Source: Nocardia puris (GTDB lineage Bacteria > Actinomycetota > Actinomycetes > Mycobacteriales > Mycobacteriaceae). Taken from it: a stretch of 64,000 nucleotides of DNA. The stretch is from assembly GCF_003315035.1 (NCBI RefSeq), contig NZ_QNRE01000007.1, positions 248,001-312,000 of the forward strand. Direction: 5' to 3'. A program made the position numbers and the translations under genes. This document shows positions 15,899 to 23,551 of the stretch, piece after piece. A model generated the notes under the pieces. It ran no database searches and had not been told where the DNA came from. It saw only the letters and a program-made list of their open reading frames with translations. How positions within the stretch are numbered: position 1 is the first letter of the stretch; every line of letters starts with the position of its first letter.

Positions 15899-16774
15899 AT
15901 GGACCTGATCCGCCACCTCCGCTTCTTCGTCGCCGTCGCGGACGAGGGGCATTTCGGGCGGGCGGCGACAGCGCTCGATATGACCCAGCCGCCGCTGTCG
16001 CAGGGTCTGCGGCGGCTGGAACGATTCCTCGGCGTCGAACTCGTGCATCGCACGCCCCACGGCGCGGTCCTCACCTCGGCGGGTAGGCAACTGCTGCCGC
16101 GCTCACGGCTGCTGGTCGACGACGCCGGACAGCTGCTCGCGGAATCACAGCGCATCGCCCAGGCGCGCGGTGATGTGCACTGGGGTGCGGCGGGCCCGGT
16201 GCCGGATCCGCTGGTCACGGCGTGCGTCACCGCGCTGCGCAGTTCGGCGGGCGCGGGCGCCACGGTGTCCACGACGGTGGGATCGACCGTCGACCTGCTC
16301 GGCAGTCTGCGTGCGGGCCTGTGCGATGTGGCGGTGATCGAGCATCCGGCGCTCGTTGACGGCGTCGAGGCCGGGCCGGTGGTCAAGATTCCGCGTCGGC
16401 TGGTCGTGCCGTCGGATCATCGCAGCGCCACCGCCGAACGCCCCACCTTCCGCATGCTCGCGGATCTGACGTTCGCGCATCCGCCGCGCGCCGCCAACCC
16501 ACCCGCCTACGACACCGTGCTCGACCTGCTACGCGAGCGTGGTCTCGATGTGCGGGTCCACACGGCGCGCGACGATCGCGCGGTTCTGGCCGCGGTCGCC
16601 GCCGGGACCAGCTTCGGTCTCACCGCCGTGACACCGTCGCCGACGCCGGGGGTGGCATGGCTGAAGATGGCCCCGCAGGCCCTCGCTTTGCGGGTGCGCG
16701 TGGCCGGTCGGCCGGAGGCCCGGTCGCATATGGCCGCACTGGATCGGGTGCTGTACCGGGAGCGGTTGCGGTGA
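15899..16774 (+). CDS. LysR-family transcriptional regulator
   Basis: A 291-aa LTTR. The N-terminal helix-turn-helix is clear (MDLIRHLRFFVAVADEGHFG, RAATALDMTQPPLSQGLRRL) followed by an effector-binding domain of periplasmic-binding type. ATG 15899 is chosen; ATG 15890 is in frame. It is divergent from the class A beta-lactamase and overlaps by 4 nt (GTGA) the serine hydrolase downstream, so it probably regulates both. The C-terminal domain does not show a recognisable muropeptide pocket, so the inducer is open. Confidence 0.9.
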   Translation: MDLIRHLRFFVAVADEGHFGRAATALDMTQPPLSQGLRRLERFLGVELVHRTPHGAVLTSAGRQLLPRSRLLVDDAGQLLAESQRIAQARGDVHWGAAGPVPDPLVTACVTALRSSAGAGATVSTTVGSTVDLLGSLRAGLCDVAVIEHPALVDGVEAGPVVKIPRRLVVPSDHRSATAERPTFRMLADLTFAHPPRAANPPAYDTVLDLLRERGLDVRVHTARDDRAVLAAVAAGTSFGLTAVTPSPTPGVAWLKMAPQALALRVRVAGRPEARSHMAALDRVLYRERLR

Positions 16775-17703
16775 GCCTGTCGCGCGCCTCGGCGGGCGGT
16801 GCGGCCGGAAGCGAGACCGTCGATCGGATTCGCGCCGTGTTCGCCGACGCGGGCTGCACGGGCTGGTTGCACGCCCGCCGCTGCGGGACGGCGGCGGACA
16901 TCTCGGTCGGCGGCCTGGACCGGGTGGTCACCGCGTCGGTGTACAAACTGGTGCTGCTCCTCGCGTTCTGCCGGCGGGTCGATGCCGGGCTGATCGATCC
17001 GCGGGCCCGGCTGACCGTGCATCCCGCCGACTGCACGCCGGGGCCGACCGGAATCGCCGCCCTGCACGACTCGGTGACCGTGAGTCGCCGCGATCTGGCG
17101 ACCTCCATGATGACGGTCTCCGACAACGCGGCGGCCGACATCCTGCTCGGCGAGATCGGCCTGGGCGCCGTCGAGGAACTGCTGACCGAACTCGGGCTCA
17201 CCGAGACCCGGATCGTGGGCGGCACCGCCGATGTCCACCGGAGTCTGGTGCGCGACACCGACACCCACACCACCGCCGAGGCCTTCGCGGCGTTGGCCGA
17301 CAACGACGAGGCGTGGTCGGTGTCGGCGTACGACCCCTCCTACACCAGCGCGACCACCCCGGAGGAGATGACCCGCCTGCTGGATCTCGCCTGGGGCGGC
17401 GGCGTGCTCTCCGCCGAGCAGACCGATTTCGTGCGTTCGGTGATGCGCAAACAGGTGTGGCCGCATCGCATCGCCGCGGCGTTCCCGCATCGAGGTGTGC
17501 TCGTGGCGGGAAAGACCGGCACCATCGGCGTGATCCGCAACGAGGTGGCGGTGGTGGAATTCCCGGGCGAGTATCCGGTGGCGGTCGCGGTGTTCACCCG
17601 CGCCGCCCGCGCCGACCCGCAACTGTCCGCCGTCGACGCCGCCATCGCCGAGTCCGCGCGCATCGCCGTCACCGAACTACGTCGTCCCCGCGCTCGGGAC
17701 TGA
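16771..17703 (+). CDS. Beta-lactamase-fold serine hydrolase lacking Glu166, cytoplasmic
   Basis: A 310-aa protein with penicillin-binding/class A motifs: SVYK (Ser-x-x-Lys), SDN in MMTVSDNAAADILLGEIG and KTG in VAGKTGTIGVIRNE. The omega-loop ExxLN of true class A beta-lactamases is not found; that region reads TDTHTTAEAF. There is no signal peptide or lipobox. The GTG start is inside the LysR stop (GTGA), so it is translated with the regulator. The lack of a deacylating Glu suggests it acylates slowly or acts on another ester/amide; a cytoplasmic sensor or D,D-peptidase-like role are options. Confidence 0.8.
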   Translation: MSLSRASAGGAAGSETVDRIRAVFADAGCTGWLHARRCGTAADISVGGLDRVVTASVYKLVLLLAFCRRVDAGLIDPRARLTVHPADCTPGPTGIAALHDSVTVSRRDLATSMMTVSDNAAADILLGEIGLGAVEELLTELGLTETRIVGGTADVHRSLVRDTDTHTTAEAFAALADNDEAWSVSAYDPSYTSATTPEEMTRLLDLAWGGGVLSAEQTDFVRSVMRKQVWPHRIAAAFPHRGVLVAGKTGTIGVIRNEVAVVEFPGEYPVAVAVFTRAARADPQLSAVDAAIAESARIAVTELRRPRARD

Positions 17704-17758
17704 CGTTCTCGGGCGGGCGGTGGCAGACAGGCCCGCGGGTTGCTCGAGACTCTGGATC

Positions 17759-17779
17759 TTAGGAACGCAATTGTCCTAA
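17759..17779. promoter_or_regulatory. 21-bp operator TTAGGA-N9-TCCTAA (copy 2)
   Basis: The same arms and 9-nt spacer as at 14762-14782, placed 21 nt upstream of the epoxide hydrolase ATG. This is the position of a repressor or class II activator site. It links the hydrolase to the WYL regulator 3 kb away. Confidence 0.65.
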
Positions 17780-17800
17780 CTGGCGACTAGCGTGGTATTC

Positions 17801-19048
17801 ATGACGACCACACCGAACATCCGGCCTTTCCGTATCGAGATCCCGCAGGAGAGGATCGACGGGCTGCGCGCACGGCTCGCCGACGCTCTCTGGCCCGACG
17901 ACCGGCCCGAGGTGGGGTGGACCAAGGGCACGCCGATCTCGTATCTGAAGGAGTTGGCCGAGTACTGGCGCACCGAATTCGACTGGCACGCCATCGAGAA
18001 GCGGCTGAACGAGCTGCCGCACTTCGTCACCGAGATCGACGGTCAGCCGCTGCACTTCGTACATGTCCGCTCGCCGGAGCCGGACGCCGTACCACTGCTG
18101 CTGTGCCACGGCTGGCCGTCCTCGTTCGTGGAGTTCCTCGACGCCGTCGGTCCGCTCAGTGATCCGCGCGCGCACGGCGGTGACCCCGCCGACGCCTTCC
18201 ACCTCGTGATTCCGTCCTTGCCCGGTTTCACCTTCTCCGGGGTGGATCCCGCGGACGGCAAGGGTTCCACCGACGAGTACGCCCGGACGCTGGCCCGGTT
18301 GATGGCCGAGCTCGGCTACGACCGCTACGGCGCACAGGGCGGGGACGCCGGGTTCTTCCTCAATGCCGAACTCGGGCGCGTGGACGCCGAGCACCTGATC
18401 GGCATCCACGCCAACGGCCTGATCACCATGCCGTCGTGGGACGAGAACTCCTGGAACGATCAGTCGTCCGGTGGCGAAGCCGGTCGGGATGGTGCGGAAT
18501 CGGTCGGCGGCGACTCGGCGTGGCAGGGAGCATCCGGCGAATCATCCTGGGCGGGAACGGAATCGGGTAGCGGTGAATGGTCGGCGGAAACCGGCGGCTA
18601 CGATCCTACGGCGCTCGGATACGCCATGGTGCAGGCGGGCCGGCCGCAGACCCTGGCCATCGCCATGCACGATTCTCCGGTCGCGCTGCTGTCGTGGATC
18701 ACCGATATGTTCCAGCGCTTCAGTGATCCGGCGATCGAATCTCCCGACGATGCGATCGGCCGCGACATCCTGCTCACCCACGTGAGCCTGTACTGGTTCA
18801 CCCGCTGTTTCGCGTCGTCCATCCGGATCTACGGGGAGAGCGAATCATGGGGCGCGGGCCGCCCGAGTTCCGGGGTCCCGACCGCCGCCGCGGTGTTCCC
18901 GGGCGACAGCACCGATCGCGCGATCGCGGAGAAGGAACACAACCTGGTGCGTTGGACCGAGTACGACCGCGGCGGTCATTTCGCCGCCACCGAAGCGCCG
19001 GATCTGTTCACCGACGATGTGCGCGAGTTCTTCCGAACGCTGCGCTGA
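17801..19048 (+). CDS. Epoxide hydrolase (EHN-domain alpha/beta hydrolase)
   Basis: A 415-aa microsomal-type epoxide hydrolase. The N-terminal EHN domain (IRPFRIEIPQERIDGLRARL) precedes the alpha/beta-hydrolase core: oxyanion motif HGWPSSFVEF, nucleophile Asp182 in GAQGGDAG, and catalytic His393 in RGGHFAA. The enzyme opens epoxides to diols through an ester intermediate. Residues about 214-267 in the lid are an insertion rich in Ser, Gly, Glu and Trp that looks like low-complexity sequence and is not typical of the family. ATG 17801 is used; a GTG at 17792 is in frame. The operator at 17759-17779 suggests control by the WYL regulator. Confidence 0.9.
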   Translation: MTTTPNIRPFRIEIPQERIDGLRARLADALWPDDRPEVGWTKGTPISYLKELAEYWRTEFDWHAIEKRLNELPHFVTEIDGQPLHFVHVRSPEPDAVPLLLCHGWPSSFVEFLDAVGPLSDPRAHGGDPADAFHLVIPSLPGFTFSGVDPADGKGSTDEYARTLARLMAELGYDRYGAQGGDAGFFLNAELGRVDAEHLIGIHANGLITMPSWDENSWNDQSSGGEAGRDGAESVGGDSAWQGASGESSWAGTESGSGEWSAETGGYDPTALGYAMVQAGRPQTLAIAMHDSPVALLSWITDMFQRFSDPAIESPDDAIGRDILLTHVSLYWFTRCFASSIRIYGESESWGAGRPSSGVPTAAAVFPGDSTDRAIAEKEHNLVRWTEYDRGGHFAATEAPDLFTDDVREFFRTLR

Positions 19049-19059
19049 GCCGGCGCGCC

Positions 19060-19089
19060 GACGGTCCCGGACGAGAGTGCGGGACCGTC
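19060..19089 (+). terminator. Hairpin after the epoxide hydrolase gene
   Basis: A perfect 10-bp stem (GACGGTCCCG / CGGGACCGTC) with a 10-nt loop, 12 nt after the stop. It is a likely factor-independent or hairpin-only terminator. The remaining 297 bases up to the next gene (19090-19386) hold no gene or motif that I can support. Confidence 0.6.
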
Positions 19090-19386
19090 TCGCGTCCCGG
19101 ATGAGGCACCACCGGCAACCACCGTTCGCTGGACCGAGCACGGCCGCGGTGACCATGCGGTCGCCTGACCTGCCCACGGGCGACGTGCGCGAGATCCCGC
19201 ACAGTGCGCCGAAGCTGTCGCACCGCAGAGGTTCTCGCTGTCATATGACGTCGGGCATCGAGACGACCGGCGGACCGGATCCGCCGCCGAGCCCGGCCGG
19301 CGCCGGTTGCGATCACCTGTCCGGCCGAGCCGGCCGATCGCGCGGCGAATGTCGCCAGGGAGTGTACGGCGCTCGATCACGCCGGT

Positions 19387-20352
19387 TCAGCCGCCGTACC
19401 GCGCCGCCATCTCCCGCGCGGTGCGCGCCAATCGCTCGCGCAGAGGGGGTGGGTCCAGGATTTCGGCGTACTGGCCGAGCGGCAGGATGCCGTGGGCGAG
19501 CACGTCATAGGATTCCGAGGCCAGCGTGACCGTCACCCAGCCGTCCGAATCCGGTTCGCCCATGGACTCTTTCGCCTCGGCGACCGCCGCGGGCTCGAAT
19601 CCCAGGCGCAGATAGCGGACGTGGTCGGCGTGGATGCGGCAGCGGGCGCGCACCCGCAGCATGGAGCGCGCGAACTCCTCCTGTGCGGCGGCCCAGTGCG
19701 TCGCGAGATCGAAATCGTCCGGCCGGACGAAGGATCCGCCCGTCGGCGCGGCCGAACGGATCCGGCTCACCCGGTACGAGCGGATCGCGCCGTCGACGCG
19801 GGCCACGAGGTACCAGGTGCCGGCCTTGGACACCAGCCCGAGCGGGTCCACGAGGCGGCGCACCTCCCGCTCGCGGCCGTAGCGGAGGTCGAGCCGCCGG
19901 TCGTGCCACAGCGCGTCGGCGACGACGGCCAAGGTGGGGGTCTCCTCGGGCTGGTGGAACCAGCCGGGCGCGTCCAGGTGCACGCGCTCGGCGATCCGGG
20001 TGGCGCGGCCCCGCAACTCGGGCGGCAGCGCGGCCAGCACCTTGAGCTGCGCGGTCGCCAGCACCGTGCCCAGCCCCAGGTCGGCCGCGGCCGTGGGCAG
20101 CCCGGCGAGCAGCACCGCGTCGGCCTCCTCGGAGGTGAGCCCGGTCAGCCGGGTGCGGTACCCGTCCACCAGGCGGACGCCGCCGCCCCGGCCCGGCTCG
20201 CTGTACACCGGCACGCCGGCCGCCGACAGCGCCTCCACGTCCCGGTAGACCGTCCGCACCGACACCTCCAGCTCCTCGGCCAGCTCCGGCGCGGAGATCC
20301 GGCCGCGGGTCTGGAGCAGCAACAGCAGCTGGACCAGTCGACTCGCGCGCAC
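19387..20352 (-). CDS. YafY-type HTH/WYL regulator
   Basis: A 321-aa regulator. The winged helix reads LVQLLLLLQTRGRISAPELA and ELEVSVRTVYRDVEALSAAG; the WYL domain contains VDPLGLVSKAGTWYLVARVDG and IRSYRVSRI, followed by a WCX domain to the C-terminus. It starts at GTG 20352. It is divergent from a PPOX-fold gene, and the 62-nt gap carries a perfect 9+7+9 palindrome (20371-20395), almost certainly its operator. This YafY/PPOX pairing is common in actinobacteria. Confidence 0.9.
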   Translation of the reverse strand: MRASRLVQLLLLLQTRGRISAPELAEELEVSVRTVYRDVEALSAAGVPVYSEPGRGGGVRLVDGYRTRLTGLTSEEADAVLLAGLPTAAADLGLGTVLATAQLKVLAALPPELRGRATRIAERVHLDAPGWFHQPEETPTLAVVADALWHDRRLDLRYGREREVRRLVDPLGLVSKAGTWYLVARVDGAIRSYRVSRIRSAAPTGGSFVRPDDFDLATHWAAAQEEFARSMLRVRARCRIHADHVRYLRLGFEPAAVAEAKESMGEPDSDGWVTVTLASESYDVLAHGILPLGQYAEILDPPPLRERLARTAREMAARYGG

Positions 20353-20370
20353 CCGCCGAGCCTATCGGCG

Positions 20371-20395
20371 AAACTTGACGTCAGGTGTCAAGTTT
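20371..20395. promoter_or_regulatory. 25-bp palindromic operator between regulator and PPOX gene
   Basis: AAACTTGAC and its exact reverse complement GTCAAGTTT are separated by 7 nt. The palindrome occupies the centre of the short divergent intergenic region, 18 nt upstream of the WYL regulator start and 19 nt upstream of the PPOX start, so one bound dimer could control both genes. Confidence 0.7.
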
Positions 20396-20414
20396 GCGGC
20401 GTAGCGTCCCCGCC

Positions 20415-20906
20415 ATGACCGAATGGAGCACGTTCACCGAGGAAGCGCCGAAGATCGCGGAGGTGTTCCTCCGCAGGCATCGGGCCACCGGCAACCTGTG
20501 CATGCTGGGCACCCTGCGCGCCGACGGGTCGCCCCGCATCAGCCCGGTCGAGCCGATGATCTTCGAGGGCAGGCTGGTCATCATCGGCATGCCGGACACC
20601 ACGAAGTTCAAGGATCTGGCCAGGGACCCACGATTCTGCATCCACACCGCCACCGTCGACACCACGGTCGGCGACGGTGACGCCAAGCTGTTCGGCACGG
20701 TCGTCGACGACACCGACACCGAACTGCACGCGCGGTTCGCGCAGTATCTGTTCGACCTGAGTGGTATGGATCTGCGCGGGCAGGAGTTCGACCACTTCTA
20801 CGTGGGCCGGCTCACCGGCGCGTCGTGTATCGAGGCGGGCGAGGACCGGCTGACCATCACCATCTGGAAGCCGGGCGAAGGGGAGCGGGTCGTCTACAAG
20901 GGCTGA
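20415..20906 (+). CDS. Pyridoxamine 5'-phosphate oxidase-fold (PPOX) protein
   Basis: A 163-aa split-barrel flavin-binding-type protein. The family pattern is visible: CMLGTLRADGSPRISPVEP (the strand-turn-strand that binds the flavin phosphate), MPDTTKFKDLARDPRFCIHT and the C-terminal WKPGEGERVVYKG. Such proteins bind FMN or F420 and reduce small ligands or haem products; the substrate is unknown. It is divergent from the WYL regulator and shares its operator. It is convergent with the Rpf gene, with a terminator between. Confidence 0.85.
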   Translation: MTEWSTFTEEAPKIAEVFLRRHRATGNLCMLGTLRADGSPRISPVEPMIFEGRLVIIGMPDTTKFKDLARDPRFCIHTATVDTTVGDGDAKLFGTVVDDTDTELHARFAQYLFDLSGMDLRGQEFDHFYVGRLTGASCIEAGEDRLTITIWKPGEGERVVYKG

Positions 20907-20921
20907 CCGCGCGAACGCCGA

Positions 20922-20959
20922 CGGCCCCCGTCACCCGAGAAGGAGAGGTGCGGGGGCCG
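20922..20959. terminator. Bidirectional terminator hairpin
   Basis: The arms CGGCCCCCG (20922-20930) and CGGGGGCCG (20951-20959) pair perfectly, and an inner CACC/GGTG extends the stem after a one-base bulge. It sits between the convergent PPOX and Rpf genes. Confidence 0.65.
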
Positions 20960-20991
20960 CCGAGATTCCGGTGTACCGGAAGCGGGGTGCG

Positions 20992-21327
20992 TCAGAAGTA
21001 CGCGCCGCAGGTCGGCCAGGCGCCGATGCCCTGGGTGCGCAGCACGTTCTCCGCGACGCGGATCTGCTCCTCGCGGCTGGCGTTGTGCGCGTAGCCGGTG
21101 CCACCGTTGGCGGTCCAGGTGCTGTGCGAGAACTGCAGACCGCCGTAGTAGCCGTTGCCGGTGTTGATGCCCCAGTTGCCACCGCTCTCGCACTGCGCGA
21201 CGGCGTCCCAGTTGCCGCTCGCGGCGGACGCGGTGGCGGTGGACAGACCGAACGGCGCGGCCACGAGGGCGCCGGCGACGGCGGTGAAGGCGGCGGCGCG
21301 GATGCTGAACTTGCGGGTCTGAGTCAT
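20992..21327 (-). CDS. Resuscitation-promoting factor-like secreted transglycosylase
   Basis: A 111-aa protein: a Sec signal peptide (basic MTQTRKFSIR, hydrophobic core, cleavage near ATASA-AS) followed by a single Rpf domain. The domain has the catalytic Glu in AVAQCESGGNWGINTGNGYYGGLQFS (partly), two conserved Cys (CESGG and WPTCGAYF) and the ENVLRTQGIGAWP end. Rpf proteins cleave peptidoglycan glycan strands and promote exit from dormancy in mycolic-acid bacteria. It lacks the G5, LysM or proline-rich additions of larger Rpfs, so it is the minimal RpfC/E-like type. The long 5' region holds a hairpin and a CRP-like site. Confidence 0.92.
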   Translation of the reverse strand: MTQTRKFSIRAAAFTAVAGALVAAPFGLSTATASAASGNWDAVAQCESGGNWGINTGNGYYGGLQFSHSTWTANGGTGYAHNASREEQIRVAENVLRTQGIGAWPTCGAYF

Positions 21328-21371
21328 GAGGGTTCCTTGCTGCGCCCGCCGGCCCGGCCCGCGGGCCGAGT

Positions 21372-21417
21372 CCCTGTCCCCAGTGCGATGTCGGGGGTCT
21401 CGAACCGCGGGACAGGG
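21372..21417 (-). promoter_or_regulatory. Structured leader hairpin upstream of the Rpf gene
   Basis: CCCTGTCC and GGACAGGG form a perfect 8-bp stem around a 30-nt loop, 45-90 nt upstream of the Rpf start; a second GC-rich self-complementary segment (CGGCCCGCGGGCCG) lies closer to the gene. Many actinobacterial rpf leaders carry a c-di-AMP (ydaO) riboswitch, but I could not align its core here. I report structure only. Confidence 0.35.
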
Positions 21418-21610
21418 TTGCCGGTGTTCGGCGGCTCGAGCTCGTGCCCGTCGTTCGACCGGGCCGGTTGCCGACGATAACGAAAAGATCTCGCCGAATC
21501 ACGTCGCGATAACGGGGCAATGGCGTGCCAGTGCGGTCGAGAATTCCGGACTTCGCGCAGTTGAGCGCGGCGAAATCTGGAATTGCGGGCGTGTGATTAC
21601 CAAACGTAGA

Positions 21611-21626
21611 TGTGGTTCAGATCACG
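21611..21626. promoter_or_regulatory. CRP-like binding site upstream of the Rpf gene
   Basis: TGTGG-TTCAGA-TCACG fits the cAMP-receptor consensus TGTGA-N6-TCACA at 8 of 10 arm positions. It lies about 285 nt upstream of the Rpf start in AT-richer DNA. Mycobacterial CRP (Rv3676) is known to control rpfA, which supports the idea. The rest of the 535-nt gap 21328-21862 shows no gene. Confidence 0.4.
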
Positions 21627-21862
21627 AAAATGCGGGTGTAACGAACGGTGTTCGTGGGCGATTCGCGAGGATTCGCGCGCGGGAGGATTGGCGAACCGCA
21701 ATGCCTGATCGCGATATTTTCCCAGCTAGATGGGCGTAACTGGGCGTCAATCGAGCGGTTTCGGGGATTCTCGAGTCGATTTTCTGTGGCGTGGCACACC
21801 ATTGTTTGCAGGTTTGTACTGCGTCAATATTCCGGACGCTTCCCGGCCGGCATCGCGCCGGA

Positions 21863-23080
21863 TCAGGGACCTCGAAGCGCGTCGCGGCGGGCGGTCAGGA
21901 ATTGCCGTTCCGATTCGTTACCGGCTCGCTCGATCGCCGCGTCGAACGCGGTTCGCGCTTCTTCCGTGCGGCCCAGCCGGGCCAGGAAATCACCCCGAAT
22001 CGCGTGGTACAGATGGAAATTCGGCAATTCGATATCGGCGAGGTCGGCCAGACCCGCTGCGGGACCGTCGATTTCGGCCCGCGCCACGGCGCGATTCAGC
22101 GCGACCACCGGCGTCGGGGTGAGCGCGTACAACTGGTCGTACAGCGCGAGGATCTGCCACCAGTCGGTCGCCGCGGACGAGGGCGCGTCGGTGTGCACGG
22201 CGGCGATGGCGGCCTGGATCTGGTACTGGCCGGGTCTGTTGTGCCGCAAGCACTTTCGCACCAGCGCGTGCCCCTCCGCGAGGAGGTCGCGATCCCACCG
22301 GGAGCGGTCCTGATCCGGCAGCGGGATCAGCCCGCCGTCCGGGCCGGTGCGGGCCGGACGGCGGGCCTCGGTCAGCAGCGTGAGGGCGAGCAGTCCCCAG
22401 ACTTCGGGCTCGTCCGGCATCAGCTCGGCCGTCACCCGGGCGAGGCGCACCGACTCCGCGCCGAGGTCCGCGCGCACCAGCTCCGCGCCCGAGGGTGCGT
22501 CGTGTCCCGCGGTGCAGATCAGATACAGCACGGCCAGCACGGCGGGCAGCCGCTCGGGCAACTCGGCGGCGCTCGGCACCCGATACGGGATGCGCGCCGC
22601 CTTGATCTTGTTCTTCGCGCGCACCAGCCGCTGCGCCATCGTCGCCTCCGGCACCAGGAAGGCGCGGGCGATGTCCGCGGTGCTCAGCCCGCCGAGCAGC
22701 CGCAGGGTCAACGCCACCCTGGCATCGGGCGCCAGCGCGGGGTGGCAGCAGGTGAAGAGGAGGCGGAGCCGGTCGTCGGGCACCGGCCCCGTCTCGGTCG
22801 CGGGTGATTCGGGGACGTGGAGCAGCGCGGCCGCCGCGTACTTGTCGGCGCGCGCGGCCTCCTTGCGCAGCCGGTCCACGGCGGCGTTGCGCGCGGTGGT
22901 GATGATCCACGCGGGCGGACTCGGCGGCAGTCCGTCGTCGGGCCAGCGCCGCACCGCCGCGACGAACGCGTCCTGCACCGCGTCCTCCGCCAGGTCGATA
23001 TCGCCGAACGCGCGAATCAGACTCGCCACCGCGCGTCCGTGCTGCGCGCGGAACACGTCCTCGATCACCCGCGTCTGCAC
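21863..23080 (-). CDS. ECF42-group RNA polymerase sigma factor (second copy)
   Basis: A 405-aa sigma factor starting at GTG 23080. Sigma-2 (LIRAFGDIDLAEDAVQDAF, RRWPDDGLPPSPPAWIITTA), the FTCCHPALAPDARVALTLR linker and sigma-4 (GGLSTADIARAFLVPEATMAQRL) are followed by the long helical ECF42 tail ending ALDRLAE-like TPR repeats. It shares architecture and many blocks with the sigma factor at 2867-4093 but is clearly diverged (for example YPYRVPSA-type motif IPYRVPSAAELPERLPAVLAVL kept, flanks different). It lies 12 nt after the DGPF gene, so they are one operon. Confidence 0.92.
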   Translation of the reverse strand: MQTRVIEDVFRAQHGRAVASLIRAFGDIDLAEDAVQDAFVAAVRRWPDDGLPPSPPAWIITTARNAAVDRLRKEAARADKYAAAALLHVPESPATETGPVPDDRLRLLFTCCHPALAPDARVALTLRLLGGLSTADIARAFLVPEATMAQRLVRAKNKIKAARIPYRVPSAAELPERLPAVLAVLYLICTAGHDAPSGAELVRADLGAESVRLARVTAELMPDEPEVWGLLALTLLTEARRPARTGPDGGLIPLPDQDRSRWDRDLLAEGHALVRKCLRHNRPGQYQIQAAIAAVHTDAPSSAATDWWQILALYDQLYALTPTPVVALNRAVARAEIDGPAAGLADLADIELPNFHLYHAIRGDFLARLGRTEEARTAFDAAIERAGNESERQFLTARRDALRGP

Positions 23081-23092
23081 CGCTCGCGCCCG

Positions 23093-23434
23093 CTATCCGG
23101 CCACCGGCCGCACCTCGATCGCCAGCGGGGTGAGCACCGCCGCGACCTTGCCCGCCCAGGCCAGCGCCTCGTCCAGATCCGCGGCCTCGATGAGGGTGAA
23201 CCCGCCGATCTGCTCCTTGCTCTCCAGGTACGGCCCGTCGGTGGTGAGCGGCTCGCCGCCGCGCACCCGCACTACCGTCGCCGTGCTCGGCGGATGCAGC
23301 CCGGCCGCGAACACCCAGGCGCCCGCCGCGCGGATCTCGTCGTTCACGGCTTCCAGATCGCGCATGATCTCGTCGAGGTTCTCCGGCGGCGCCTCGTCGG
23401 CCGGCTGGTAGATGCTCAACAGGTACTGCGTCAC
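23093..23434 (-). CDS. YCII-related (DGPF-domain) protein (second copy)
   Basis: A 113-aa DGPF/YCII protein: MTQYLLSIYQPADEAPPEN, then AAGAWVFAAGLHPPSTATV and LTTDGPYLESKEQIGGFTL. The motif here is DGPY rather than DGPF. The length equals that of the copy at 4090-4431. It starts 49 nt downstream of a candidate ECF42 promoter (23483-23508), and the sigma gene follows directly. No DHFR-like reductase accompanies this copy. Confidence 0.9.
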   Translation of the reverse strand: MTQYLLSIYQPADEAPPENLDEIMRDLEAVNDEIRAAGAWVFAAGLHPPSTATVVRVRGGEPLTTDGPYLESKEQIGGFTLIEAADLDEALAWAGKVAAVLTPLAIEVRPVAG

Positions 23435-23482
23435 GGTGTCCTCCTCGGTCGCGCCGGCCCGTCGCCGGCTCTCACCTCCTGT

Positions 23483-23508
23483 ACGAACGGGTTCCCCGGA
23501 GATCGACA
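23483..23508 (-). promoter_or_regulatory. Candidate ECF42 promoter (second cassette)
   Basis: On the minus strand TGTC (in TGTCGA) and CGTTCGT are 15 nt apart, the same boxes and spacing as at 5201-5226. The next gene start on this strand (DGPF, 23434) is about 50 nt downstream. The -35 TGTCGA equals the sequence recalled for ECF42 promoters. Confidence 0.6.
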
Positions 23509-23551
23509 GAACCCGCGAACTTCTTTCCGCCGCCGTCGCACCCCGTTCATG

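Noticed and set aside
21328..21480. c-di-AMP (ydaO) riboswitch before the Rpf gene
   Set aside because: Expected from other actinobacteria, but I could not align the conserved core by eye; only generic hairpins are seen.
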